Shown here in pieces: positions 55,101 to 64,000 of a stretch of 64,000 nucleotides of DNA. Source of the DNA: Actinobacteria bacterium 69-20 (GTDB lineage Bacteria; Actinomycetota; Actinomycetes; Mycobacteriales; Nakamurellaceae); assembly GCA_001897425.1 (NCBI GenBank), contig MKSW01000036.1, positions 1 through 64,000 on the forward strand. Direction: 5' to 3'. The notes beneath the pieces were generated by a model. It had not been told where the DNA came from and did no database searches. It saw only the letters and a program-made list of their open reading frames with translations. Position 1 is the first letter of the stretch, and every line of letters starts with the position of its first letter. Both the position numbers and the translations under genes were made by a program.

Positions 55101-55651
55101 AGCCGGTGAACGTCGACTTCTACTGGCAGGGCGGCAATCCGGACGGCTACCAGGCGGCGAGCGGCGGGAACACCGGGAACACCACATCAGTGACGATGAC
55201 AGGCTCGCCGCTGACCCAAGGCCTGTGGTCCACCGACATCGGACAGACCGGACCGTTCAGCGGCCCGGCACCGGCCGGATCGCTGACCACAACGGTGACG
55301 GCGACCGGGCAGCTGTTCGACCCGTCGGTGACCTCCGCTGCCGCCGATTTCTGGGCGTCCGGTCTTGCCGGGCATTCGTCGGCGCTGCCGCGATCCGGCC
55401 TCGACGCGGTGGTCCAGCGGCTGACGGCCCGGCGTACGGGGGCGTCCTGGTGGTCGCCCTCGCCCGGGTCGGGGTCTGCAGACGGGGCCGGCTCCACGCC
55501 GCCGCAGAGCACGACGATCAACGTCACCATCACACCGACGGGTGCCAAGGGCTCCCAGGTCCGCGGCACCCTCTACATCGGGAGTTACGACGGCATCACG
55601 GACAACGCCGACGAACTGATCGGCCTGCCGTACGCCTACACGGTCGGATGA
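52193..55651 (+). CDS. Large secreted subtilase-fold peptidase with sedolisin-like active site
   Basis: Exported protein of 1152 residues. A Sec signal peptide spans about 20-44, a propeptide-like (I9) part about 55-140, and a subtilase catalytic domain about 200-500. VAFIADGVDIDNPDF gives the Asp (211), DFGGTSQSSPLTAGAAAL the Ser (467). The His motif (HGTxVAG) is absent; that place reads EAFGDASAIAAQG, with Glu248 and Asp252 spaced as the E-x-x-x-D of sedolisins, and STGDAGPN has Asp (362) at the oxyanion position, again sedolisin-like. Residues about 540-1152 are beta-rich, without membrane anchor. The gene is flanked by a 42-bp direct repeat. GAAGGGA lies 8 nt before the ATG. Confidence 0.85.
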   Translation: MYIRSRASARSRCSRAGVGSRALIVVTASMAMIVAAAGTASAQAPGPASNGGKASNVIVVLRNQHTNLSLTRGSKSSPRTNAYRTDQAPVIAKAKNDGAKNLHGFSTVNAVAATVTPAQAQSLAADPAVAAVYPDLPIKGAPTVAESPTSSASGSPTADVRSGAICPTDPSKPLLEPEALQITNTAFTDSSTPQAQSIVTGAGVKVAFIADGVDIDNPDFVRSDGSHVFIDYQDFSGEGPNAPSDAAEAFGDASAIAAQGLHTYDLSTFVNPAHPLPSGCTIQIRGMAPGASLIGLKVFGNANVAPTSRFIEAIDYAVTAGADVLNESFGGNPYPDSGTDPITLADASAIAAGVTVVASTGDAGPNGTVGSPASDDIGIIGVAASTQFRSYLQTTYAGAQLATGTSWVDNNMSGLSSGGISQSGRTPDLTAPGDLGWALCTPNTAIYTGCTSDGGQPSSIQDFGGTSQSSPLTAGAAALVIQAYRGTHGGAGPSPALVRQILTSTATDLGHPAYEQGAGELNALKAVQAAQSWRDANGKPAGTGSALVVDKTQLFSAAYPYSPVAQTETVTNVGSVPQRVTAATRTLGRTVSDTNGTAALNTATASYYVDSFGIKRSYATVRFTVAQGVDRLTMYAAAATAPAASRIILIDPNGAYTAYSIPQGAANAAQADVRYPAAGTWTAYLALSTSSGFNGTMTWRVLQQNYVPAGIVLPSSFTLAPGASRRVAIVGLEQGQPGDRSASVQFTGSVSGVTSVPFSLRAVVPPWNYSFTGTILGGNGRGLVGQAELYYLDVPRGRHSLGVGIKLGDPGNTVLATLTSPSGQSYSYNSNVTKDGTGSGLQDYVNNPAPGRWVLSVQILDPVSGAFTSSPYQVLVRYDSVSANAPGLPTSTGTLLTAGVPVTIPVTITNSSVKPLSYFVDPRLDETGTLTLADLTTPTTIPLPQPATVVPLWLVPTHVSSLTLTATADQPVNVDFYWQGGNPDGYQAASGGNTGNTTSVTMTGSPLTQGLWSTDIGQTGPFSGPAPAGSLTTTVTATGQLFDPSVTSAAADFWASGLAGHSSALPRSGLDAVVQRLTARRTGASWWSPSPGSGSADGAGSTPPQSTTINVTITPTGAKGSQVRGTLYIGSYDGITDNADELIGLPYAYTVG

Positions 55652-57421
<1,770 letters not shown>

Positions 57422-57541
57422 CCGCCGCATGGATCCACTGCGACGGCAGGCACGAAGATGGCGATGTTGTTACTGAAGTGACCCGAGGTACAAACTTCAT
57501 GCGTGCGGCCGACCGCGGCCCCGGAGGCGCGAGGAGAGAAC

Positions 57542-58681
57542 ATGCCGGAGAGCGTGGAGATCGGCATGGGCCGGCAGGCCCGACGCACCTACGATCTCGC
57601 CGATATCGCCATCGTGCCGTCGCGCCGCACCCGGTCGTCCGCCGAGGTCTCGACGGCGTGGCAGATCGACGCGTACCGCTTCGGTATCCCGTTCGTCATG
57701 GACTCGTCGGACGCGGTGGCGTCGCCGGCGATGGCGATCGAGGTGGGGCGGGCCGGTGGCCTCGGGGTGATCAATGCCGAGGGGCTGTGGGCCCGGCATG
57801 CCGATCCCGAGGCAGTGATCGACGAGATCGTCCGGGTCGCAAGCGATTCCGATGATCCGGATGCGGCGACGGCCGCGTTGCAGCGCGCGTACGCCGCGCC
57901 GATCGACGACGACCTGCTGGCCGCCGCGATCGCGGCCGTCAAGGACGGCGGATCGACGGTCGCCGCCCGGGTGTCCCCGCAGAACGCGGCGGAGCTTGCG
58001 CAGCGGGTGATCCGCGCGGGCATCGACCTGCTGGTGATCCAGGGGACCATCGTGTCGGCCGAGCACGTGCTGCGCGGTGGGGAGCCGCTGAACCTCAAGT
58101 CCTTCATCGCGAACCTGGACGTGCCGGTGATCGTCGGCGGCGCGACCAATTTCCAGACGGCCACCCACCTGATGCGCACCGGCGCGGCGGGCATCATCGT
58201 CGGCACCGGCGCGGGGGTGGCGTCGACCACCGACGAGGTGCTCGGGATCGCGGTGCCCATGGCGACGGCGATCGCCGATGCCGCCGCCGCGCGCCGCGAC
58301 TACCTGGACGAGACGGGCGGGCGTTATGTGCACGTGATCGCGGCGGGGGACCTTGCGACGAGCGCGGATATCGCCAAGGCCATCGCCTGCGGCGCGGACG
58401 CCGTCATACTCGGGGAACCGCTGGCGGCCTGCAATCTCGCGCCCGCGCACGGCTGGTACTGGCCGCATCAGGCCTCGCATCCGGCGCTCCCGCGCGGGAT
58501 CGCCGTGCCGTGCGGGCTCGCGGACACGCCGCTCGGGGAACTGCTGCACGGGCCGGCGCGGGGGGCGGAGGGCCGCACGAACCTGTTCGGCGCACTGCGG
58601 CGGGCCATGGCGAAGGCCGGGTACTCCGATGTGAAGGAGTTCCAGAAGGTCGGGCTGATCACCGTCACCGGCACCGCGTAG
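57542..58681 (+). CDS. guaB3: GuaB3-family IMP-dehydrogenase-related protein
   Basis: A 379-residue CBS-less IMPDH/GMPR-fold protein found after guaB2 in actinobacteria (Rv3410c-like). It reads GMGRQARRTYDLADIAIVPS at the start, DSSDAVASPAMAIEVGRAGG, then GTGAGVASTTDEVLGIAVPM at the place where IMPDH has its catalytic Cys; here Cys is missing, as in related family members. The function in actinobacteria is not established. GAGGAGAG precedes the ATG. Confidence 0.92.
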   Translation: MPESVEIGMGRQARRTYDLADIAIVPSRRTRSSAEVSTAWQIDAYRFGIPFVMDSSDAVASPAMAIEVGRAGGLGVINAEGLWARHADPEAVIDEIVRVASDSDDPDAATAALQRAYAAPIDDDLLAAAIAAVKDGGSTVAARVSPQNAAELAQRVIRAGIDLLVIQGTIVSAEHVLRGGEPLNLKSFIANLDVPVIVGGATNFQTATHLMRTGAAGIIVGTGAGVASTTDEVLGIAVPMATAIADAAAARRDYLDETGGRYVHVIAAGDLATSADIAKAIACGADAVILGEPLAACNLAPAHGWYWPHQASHPALPRGIAVPCGLADTPLGELLHGPARGAEGRTNLFGALRRAMAKAGYSDVKEFQKVGLITVTGTA

Positions 58682-59680
58682 ATGACCATCGGTCCGTTGC
58701 CGGCGCGAGTCGGTCGGCCGCTCGCCGGCCGGCCGGTTGCTGCGCCGCTCGTCACCGCACCAATTGTCACCGCGCCGGTCGTTACCGAACCGCTTGTCGC
58801 CGCGCTGGACGTCGGCGGCACCACGATCAAGGCAGGCCTCGTCGGGCCGGACGGCAGCGTGCACCATTCCGAACGTCACCCGACCGGCGTCCGCCGCGGG
58901 CCGGACGCCGTGATCGAGTCGATCCTGGGTGTGGCGCGCGGGCTGGCGCGGCGGGCGCCGGTACGCGGCATCGGCCTCGGCGTGCCGGGCATCGTCGACT
59001 CCGCGGCCGGGATCGCGCGCTACGCAGCCAATCTCGGCTGGCGGGACGTGCCGTTCGCGCGCCTGCTCACCGAACGGCTGGGCCTGCCCGCGGTGCTAGG
59101 CCACGACGTGCGCAACGGCGCGCTCGCGGAGGCGCGGCTGGGGGCCGGCGCCGGCATGCCGTCGGTGTATTTCCTGGCGATCGGCACCGGGGTGGCCGGC
59201 GGCCAGGTGTCCGGCGGCGTCGTGGACGACGGGGCATCCGGGCAGGCCGGCGAGATCGGGCACCTGGTGGTCCGCCCGCGCGGGCCGAGGTGCAACTGCG
59301 GGAATCGAGGGTGCCTCGAGGCGATCGCGTCCGCGTCGCGTATCGCTGCGGCGTACCGTCGGCGCGCCCGGACCCGCGGCAGCGCCGCCGATGTCGCACG
59401 GCTCGTCGCCGACGGAGATCCGACGGCGCGTGCCGTCTGGACCGAGGCGATCGCGGCGCTTGCCGACGCGCTCACGGCGCAGATCGTGCTGGCCGACCCG
59501 GGTTGCATCGTGATCGGCGGCGGCCTGTCGCTGGCGGGTCCGACCCTGTTCGACCCGCTGCGCGCGGCCTTGCCGCAGCGCCTGACGTTCCGGGAGCCGC
59601 CGCCGATCCGCCCGGCGGAGCTCGGGGATCGCGCCGGCATGGTCGGCGCCGCGCTCCGCGCCTGGGATATGTTGCTATGA
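58682..59680 (+). CDS. ROK-family sugar kinase
   Basis: Cytoplasmic ROK kinase of 332 residues. The ATP-binding ALDVGGTTIKAGLVGPDGSV, catalytic Asp region NDVRNGALAEARLGAG-like LGHDVRNGALAEA, and the zinc motif CNCGNRGCLEA (with the upstream GEIGH) are all present. Members phosphorylate glucose, ManNAc or GlcNAc; adjacency to nagA favours GlcNAc or ManNAc but this is inference. The ATG overlaps the guaB3 stop by one base. The first 40 residues are variable. Confidence 0.9.
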   Translation: MTIGPLPARVGRPLAGRPVAAPLVTAPIVTAPVVTEPLVAALDVGGTTIKAGLVGPDGSVHHSERHPTGVRRGPDAVIESILGVARGLARRAPVRGIGLGVPGIVDSAAGIARYAANLGWRDVPFARLLTERLGLPAVLGHDVRNGALAEARLGAGAGMPSVYFLAIGTGVAGGQVSGGVVDDGASGQAGEIGHLVVRPRGPRCNCGNRGCLEAIASASRIAAAYRRRARTRGSAADVARLVADGDPTARAVWTEAIAALADALTAQIVLADPGCIVIGGGLSLAGPTLFDPLRAALPQRLTFREPPPIRPAELGDRAGMVGAALRAWDMLL

Positions 59681-59777
59681 CACGGTTCTCGAGCCGTGTA
59701 GGTGCGGGCACGCGCGCCCACACAGCTACCCGCACCGGTACTGACGCGGCGCGGCACGCCGCAGCAAGGAGCGCACC

Positions 59778-60965
59778 ATGACCACCCCCCCGATGCTGCT
59801 GACCGGCGCGCGCGTCGTCACCCCGGAGGCCGTCCTCGACGCGGGCGTCGTGCTCGTCGCCGACGGAATCATCGTCGCCGTCCTGGACGAGGAACGGGAC
59901 AAGGTCCGGCTCGGCCCGCTCGCGCAGGACGTCCTGCGCAGCGCCGAGCGGGTGGAGTTGCCCGGCGGGTACCTCGTGCCCGGTCTGGTCGACCTACACG
60001 TCCACGGGGCTGCCCAGGCCGGATATGACGACGGAGCCCGCGCCATCGCGACGGCCGTTCAGGCGCACCGACGCCACGGGACCACGACGACCCTGCTGTC
60101 GCTGATCACCGCCACACCTGATCGCATGGTGGCGGCGATCCGCGGCGCCGTCGACGCGGCGAGCACCGACCCGCGGATCCGCGGTATTCACCTGGAAGGC
60201 CCGTTCCTCGCGGACAGCCGGCGTGGCGCGCACGATCCGAGGAAGCTGCTGGCGCCGGATCCGGCCGTGCTGGACCGGTTCTTAGGCGCCGGACAGGGCC
60301 TGATCCGCATGATCACCATGGCCCCGGAACTGCCCGGCGGGCTCGACCTGGTGCGCGCCATGGTGTCCCACGGCGTGCATGCCGCCGTCGGCCACTCGGA
60401 CGCCGACTATGCCCAGGCCGCAGCAGCTTTCGCCGCAGGCGCGGACATCGTCACGCACGCTTTCAATGCGATGCGGCCGCTGCACCACCGCGATCCCGGT
60501 GTGATCGCGGCGGCGCGCGATGCCGGCGCGGTGCTGGAGGCGATCAATGACGGCGTGCACCTGCACGACGCCACGGTGCGACTGCTGCACGCGGTGGCGC
60601 CGGACCGGCTTGCGCTCATCACCGACGCGATGGCGGCCGCCTGCGCCGCGGACGGCCACTACCTGCTCGGCTCACTGGACGTGGACGTCGAAGGCGGCGT
60701 GGCGCGGCTGTCCGAGGGCGGGTCCATCGCGGGGTCCACTCTCACCATGGACCGTGCCCTGCGCCGGGCCGTCACCGAGGTGGGCCTGGACATCGTCGAC
60801 GCCGTGAATGCGGCGACCCGGGTGCCCGCCCGATTCCTCGGCCTGGAACGCGAGATCGGCGCTGTAGAACCGGGTCTCGCCGCGGACCTCGTCATATTCG
60901 ACGATGCTTGGCAGGTGCGCGCGATGCTGCTGGCCGGCGCCTGGGCCGACGAGCGGCGGCCATGA
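59778..60965 (+). CDS. nagA: N-acetylglucosamine-6-phosphate deacetylase
   Basis: Amidohydrolase-fold enzyme that removes acetate from GlcNAc-6-phosphate for amino-sugar recycling; 395 residues. Metal ligands and catalytic residues are visible in [11 protein letters not shown] (HxH), [18 protein letters not shown] (Glu), AVGHSDADY (His), [17 protein letters not shown] (His) and [15 protein letters not shown] (catalytic Asp). AAGGAG lies just upstream. Together with the ROK kinase it may form a GlcNAc-use pair. Confidence 0.94.
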   Translation: MTTPPMLLTGARVVTPEAVLDAGVVLVADGIIVAVLDEERDKVRLGPLAQDVLRSAERVELPGGYLVPGLVDLHVHGAAQAGYDDGARAIATAVQAHRRHGTTTTLLSLITATPDRMVAAIRGAVDAASTDPRIRGIHLEGPFLADSRRGAHDPRKLLAPDPAVLDRFLGAGQGLIRMITMAPELPGGLDLVRAMVSHGVHAAVGHSDADYAQAAAAFAAGADIVTHAFNAMRPLHHRDPGVIAAARDAGAVLEAINDGVHLHDATVRLLHAVAPDRLALITDAMAAACAADGHYLLGSLDVDVEGGVARLSEGGSIAGSTLTMDRALRRAVTEVGLDIVDAVNAATRVPARFLGLEREIGAVEPGLAADLVIFDDAWQVRAMLLAGAWADERRP

Positions 60966-61023
60966 TCCTGATCGAGACCCCCACCCGCCGTTCCCGCATC
61001 AGCACGCAAGGAGACCGACCGCG

Positions 61024-62637
61024 ATGAACACCCCCGCGAATGCCCACCGCCCGGTCGTGGTGGTCGACTTCGGCGCCCAGTACGCGCAGCTGATCGCGCG
61101 CCGGGTCCGCGAGGCCCACGTGTACTCGGAGATCGTCCCGTGCACCGCGCCGCTCTCCACGCTGCTCGCGAAAGACCCTGCGGCGGTGATCCTTTCGGGC
61201 GGGCCGGCCAGCGTGTACGCGGACGGCGCACCGGACGTAGACCGGGGATTGTTCGATGCCGGCGTGCCCGTCCTCGGCATCTGCTACGGCTTCCAGGCCA
61301 TGACCACGGCGCTCGGCGGCCAGGTGGACCGCAATGACCGCAGCGAATACGGTGCGACGGAGCTGGCCGTCGCACCGCAGGATTCCACGCTGCTCCGCGA
61401 CCTCCCGGAACGGCTCACCGTGTGGATGAGCCACCGTGACTCCGTGGTGCAGGCGCCGGACGGATTCGCCGTCACCGCGTCCACCGCCCACACCCCGATC
61501 GCCGCCTACGAGAACCGCGCCGCCAGGCTGGCTGGGGTGCAGTTCCACCCGGAGGTGCTGCACACCGAGCACGGTCAGCAGATCCTCGAGCACTTCCTGT
61601 ACGACGTCGCCGATCTCGCTCCCGACTGGACAGCCCAGGGCATCCTCGCCGAGCAGGTCGCGGCGGTGCGCGCCCAGGTCGGCGGCGCCCGGGTGATCTG
61701 CGCCCTGTCCGGCGGTGTCGACTCGGCCGTCGCCGCCGCCATCGTGCACCGCGCGGTGGGCGACCAGCTCACCTGCGTGTTCGTCGATCACGGCCTGCTG
61801 CGGGCGGGGGAGCGGGAGCAGGTGGAACGGGACTACGTGGCCGCCACCGGGGTCCGGCTGGTGACCGTCGACGCGTCGAAAACATTCCTGGACGCGCTGG
61901 CGGGCGTCACCGAACCGGAGCGCAAACGCAAGATCATCGGCCGGGAGTTCATCCGGACGTTCGAGCGGGCCGCGGCCGATCTGGTCGCCGAGGCGGAAGC
62001 AGAGACCGGGGTGACGGCCGAAACCGGGCCGGGTGGTGCCGGGCCGGTCAAGTTCCTGGTCCAGGGCACGCTTTACCCGGACGTGGTCGAGTCCGGCGGC
62101 GGCACCGGCACCGCGACCATCAAGTCGCACCACAACGTCGGCGGGCTGCCCGAGGATCTCGATTTCGAACTCGTCGAGCCGCTGCGCGCCCTGTTCAAGG
62201 ACGAGGTCCGGCTGCTCGGTACCGAACTCGGGTTGCCGCCGGAGATCGTGTCACGGCACCCGTTCCCCGGCCCCGGCCTGGGAGTGCGGATCATCGGTGA
62301 GATCACCGCCGAACGGCTCGAGATCCTGCGCGCCGCAGACGCTATCGTCCGCGCGGAGATGACGGCCGCCGGCGTCGACGGCCAGATCTGGCAGTGCCCG
62401 GTCGTGCTGCTCGCCGACGTGCGATCGGTTGGGGTGCAGGGCGACAGCCGCACCTACGGGATGCCGGTGGTGCTGCGGCCCGTCACCAGCGAGGACGCGA
62501 TGACGGCCGACTGGGCGCGGCTGCCGGACACGCTGCTCTCCCGCATTGCGAACCGCATCACCGGGGAGGTCGACGAGATCACCCGCGTGGTCCTCGATGT
62601 CACCAGCAAGCCGCCGGGCACCATCGAGTGGGAGTAG
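61024..62637 (+). CDS. guaA: GMP synthase (glutamine-hydrolysing)
   Basis: Converts XMP to GMP using glutamine; 537 residues. The glutaminase domain has [16 protein letters not shown], catalytic Cys87 in [11 protein letters not shown] and the His-Glu pair in [14 protein letters not shown]. The ATP-pyrophosphatase has [20 protein letters not shown], and [19 protein letters not shown] and [16 protein letters not shown] close the C-terminal domain. A short Ala/Gly/Glu loop is inserted before the VKFLVQ segment. ATG with AAGGAG upstream. Completes the guaB2-guaB3-...-guaA purine group. Confidence 0.98.
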   Translation: MNTPANAHRPVVVVDFGAQYAQLIARRVREAHVYSEIVPCTAPLSTLLAKDPAAVILSGGPASVYADGAPDVDRGLFDAGVPVLGICYGFQAMTTALGGQVDRNDRSEYGATELAVAPQDSTLLRDLPERLTVWMSHRDSVVQAPDGFAVTASTAHTPIAAYENRAARLAGVQFHPEVLHTEHGQQILEHFLYDVADLAPDWTAQGILAEQVAAVRAQVGGARVICALSGGVDSAVAAAIVHRAVGDQLTCVFVDHGLLRAGEREQVERDYVAATGVRLVTVDASKTFLDALAGVTEPERKRKIIGREFIRTFERAAADLVAEAEAETGVTAETGPGGAGPVKFLVQGTLYPDVVESGGGTGTATIKSHHNVGGLPEDLDFELVEPLRALFKDEVRLLGTELGLPPEIVSRHPFPGPGLGVRIIGEITAERLEILRAADAIVRAEMTAAGVDGQIWQCPVVLLADVRSVGVQGDSRTYGMPVVLRPVTSEDAMTADWARLPDTLLSRIANRITGEVDEITRVVLDVTSKPPGTIEWE

Positions 62638-62690
62638 CGCACGGCCCGCGCCCGGACAACGGTGCGTATCTGCGCGGTGCGGCCGGCATC

Positions 62691-62707
62691 GAGTATGACG
62701 CTGTTCG
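62691..62707 (+). repeat. Dispersed 17-mer reference copy (after guaA)
   Basis: GAGTATGACGCTGTTCG, 17 of 17 identical to 48664. Lies between guaA and the SGNH gene. Confidence 0.85.
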
Positions 62708-62761
62708 GCGCACGGCGCCGAGGCCCGCATCGCCCGCCCGCGCCACCAGGGAGGCAGGCGG

Positions 62762-62796
62762 ATTGCCCCGGGCCGCGTAGCGCGACCCGGGGCAAT
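62762..62796. terminator. Bidirectional terminator between guaA and the SGNH hydrolase
   Basis: 11-bp perfect stem attgccccggg / cccggggcaat with a 13-nt loop between two convergent genes; short T/A tracts lie on both sides. Confidence 0.75.
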
Positions 62797-62813
62797 TTGC
62801 GTGGCGGGGCGCG

Positions 62814-63725
62814 CTACCGAAGCGCGGCCTCGAACGCGTTCGCGATCACGGCGTATCCGGCGCCGGTCGGATGCACGTCGAAGTTCGCGGGGGAGGTACA
62901 GAAGTACACCAGGTTCCCGCAGTCGAAGGTGCTCGCGTTGTTCACGTTGATCGGCACGAAGGCGTCCGCCACCGGGTCGAAGTGCAGCAGCGCGACGGCC
63001 GCGATGCTCAGGTCGACGGCGGCGGCCGGGATGTTGCTCGCCGGGTACGCGTGACCGAACGGGTTATAGGGAGCGAGGACGACGATCGTCGCGAACGGCG
63101 CGGCGCTGCGCAGCTTCCCGAGAATTGTCGACAGGTTGTTGCGCATGGTCTTGAGTGCGGGCGCGAGATCTGGGCAACTCGGGTTCGTCAGGCATGTCGC
63201 CGCGATGGGCAGGACGTCGTTCGCGCCGATGGACAGCGTGATCAGGCCGCGATCCCACCACGGGCGGCTCTTGAGAAATGCTGTGGCCGCCGCCATTTGC
63301 GAGCCGGAATAGGGCCACGTGCCGTATCCCGAGTTCGCGGCCGGACAGGTCTTGCCGCCGACGCCGAGCATGGTCAAGGTGCTCTCACCGGGGCAAGAGA
63401 GGTTCGTGGTCGATCCGGTGAGGTGCAGATCCGCCGCCAGGATCTGGGTGTAGCCGGCGAAGTCCGCCGGATTGTGGTCGGTTTCGAACTTTGCAAGATT
63501 GGCAGCCGAATACCCGAACCCCAGCGAGTCACCCAGCGACAGGTAGTACCGGTAGTTCGGCGCGCTGCGTACCCAATCGGGCGCGGGGGCCACTGTGGCG
63601 ACCGCGGCCGTCGGTGCCACCGACGTTGCCGAGGCCGCCGGGGCGACGACGACCGTGGCGATCACAGCCGCGGATAGCGCAATCGTTGCGGCCGAACACA
63701 TTCCGGCCCATCGTGACAGGCGCAT
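62814..63725 (-). CDS. Secreted SGNH/GDSL-type esterase
   Basis: Exported hydrolase of 303 residues. Signal peptide MRLSRWAGMCSAATIALSAA then an A-x-A cleavage site near residue 33. The SGNH blocks are visible: YLSLGDSLGFG (Ser about 67), the Gly in GYGTWPYSG region, SIGANDVLP (Asn) and FDVHPTGAGYAVIA (Asp and His). Likely a lipase, lysophospholipase or acyl esterase. GGAGG lies about 8 nt before the ATG. Six Cys in the mature part may form disulfides. Confidence 0.92.
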   Translation of the reverse strand: MRLSRWAGMCSAATIALSAAVIATVVVAPAASATSVAPTAAVATVAPAPDWVRSAPNYRYYLSLGDSLGFGYSAANLAKFETDHNPADFAGYTQILAADLHLTGSTTNLSCPGESTLTMLGVGGKTCPAANSGYGTWPYSGSQMAAATAFLKSRPWWDRGLITLSIGANDVLPIAATCLTNPSCPDLAPALKTMRNNLSTILGKLRSAAPFATIVVLAPYNPFGHAYPASNIPAAAVDLSIAAVALLHFDPVADAFVPINVNNASTFDCGNLVYFCTSPANFDVHPTGAGYAVIANAFEAALR

Positions 63726-64000
63726 CAGGAAACCTCCGAGACCTAGGCCCTGGAGCGCCACATCCGGCGGACCGGCGGCGGGACACATGATCACTGTAGA
63801 GTGCGCGCCCCGGTGCCGGAAGGCGCCAGACTTGACTCGCCTAAAGAGAGGTCGAGTGGGAGTCCTGCAGAGAATATGGCACCCCAAACTCTGCAGGACT
63901 CCCACTCGACGAGAAATCCGGACGTTTCGACGTGAGTTCCGGTAGCCCTGGTGAGGCGACGGCACCGGTAAATCACCTCATATGACGACGTCCGGGCAGG
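63726..64000. other. 275-bp window end upstream of the SGNH gene
   Basis: Contains a 22-bp perfect inverted repeat at 63851-63910 and a ctcatatgacgacg fragment near the end. No gene is supported. Confidence 0.4.
63851..63910. repeat. 22-bp perfect inverted repeat upstream of the SGNH gene
   Basis: Arms gtcgagtgggagtcctgcag-ag and its exact complement flank a 16-nt AT-rich loop (aatatggcaccccaaa). It is followed by gagaaatcc; it could terminate a plus-strand transcript or bind a protein. Confidence 0.85.

Noticed and set aside
58401..58412. TATGAC-like sequence in guaB3 (and similar ones in guaB2, alr, nagA)
   Set aside because: They encode conserved residues (such as V-I-L-G or T-Y-D-D), so protein conservation explains them; they were not counted as 17-mer copies.

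Overview
The window comes from a high-GC actinobacterium, most likely a mycolic-acid-type member of the Mycobacteriales (Gordonia, Tsukamurella, Williamsia or Dietzia relatives; the genus cannot be fixed from this sequence). The reasons are GTG/TTG starts, stop/start overlaps (GTGA, ATGA), a WhiB3-type regulator beside a His-tailed GroEL1, NnrD-Alr-TsaE and TsaB-RimI-TsaD-GroES-GroEL1-WhiB3-GuaB2-GuaB3-GuaA gene orders like those of Mycobacterium tuberculosis, and an F420-linked locus.

Layout. 1-0.6 kb: decayed IS3-family transposase ending in a perfect 32-bp palindrome. 0.7-7.0 kb (minus): a BMP-type nucleoside/purine ABC importer with a purine-type amidohydrolase, visibly less GC-rich than the rest. 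7.2-11.4 kb (plus): a three-gene importer of the family proposed to carry coenzyme F420-0, followed by an F420-type luciferase-like oxidoreductase; then a 2-hydroxyacid dehydrogenase. 12.7-17.1 kb: eno, ftsB-like, DUF501, then a DUF47/PiT phosphate pair. 17.5-22.7 kb: infA-rpmJ-rpsM-rpsK-rpsD-rpoA-rplQ-truA. 22.8-25.0 kb: a PLD-like/LuxR-HTH regulator, a 76-aa secreted CxxC peptide gene and an unrecognised 351-aa protein. 25.3-37.5 kb: rplM-rpsI-glmM, CBS protein, a hydrolase-fold protein lacking its nucleophile, nitrilase, glmS, acpS, nnrD, alr, alpha/beta hydrolase, tsaE. 37.9-45.4 kb: a complete oligopeptide ABC importer (with a permease-ATPase fusion) and a LacI regulator, sitting between tsaE and tsaB, which are adjacent in M. 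tuberculosis. 45.5-50.4 kb: tsaB-rimI-tsaD, then CIRCE-controlled groES and groEL1. 50.7-62.6 kb: whiB3, an atypical response regulator, a large secreted subtilase, guaB2, guaB3, a ROK kinase, nagA, guaA. 62.8-63.7 kb (minus): a secreted SGNH hydrolase.

Working together: glmM/glmS/nagA/ROK serve amino-sugar metabolism for the cell wall, alr supplies D-alanine, tsaB/D/E make the tRNA t6A modification, guaB2/guaA make GMP, and the purine importer plus amidohydrolase is a salvage route. Most of the window is core housekeeping DNA.

Most interesting signals: (1) a dispersed 17-mer, consensus GRGTATGACGCTGTTCG, in eight close copies over 50 kb in intergenic DNA or protein linkers; (2) the secreted subtilase gene is bracketed by a perfect 42-bp direct repeat that duplicates the 3' end of the upstream response-regulator gene, as if a cassette had integrated there; (3) the same protease replaces the subtilisin His motif with a sedolisin-like E-x-x-x-D and has Asp at the oxyanion position; (4) the regulator / secreted peptide / orphan protein locus; (5) several very long perfect hairpins, one of which holds the rplM promoter. 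No CRISPR array, tRNA, rRNA or prophage was seen.
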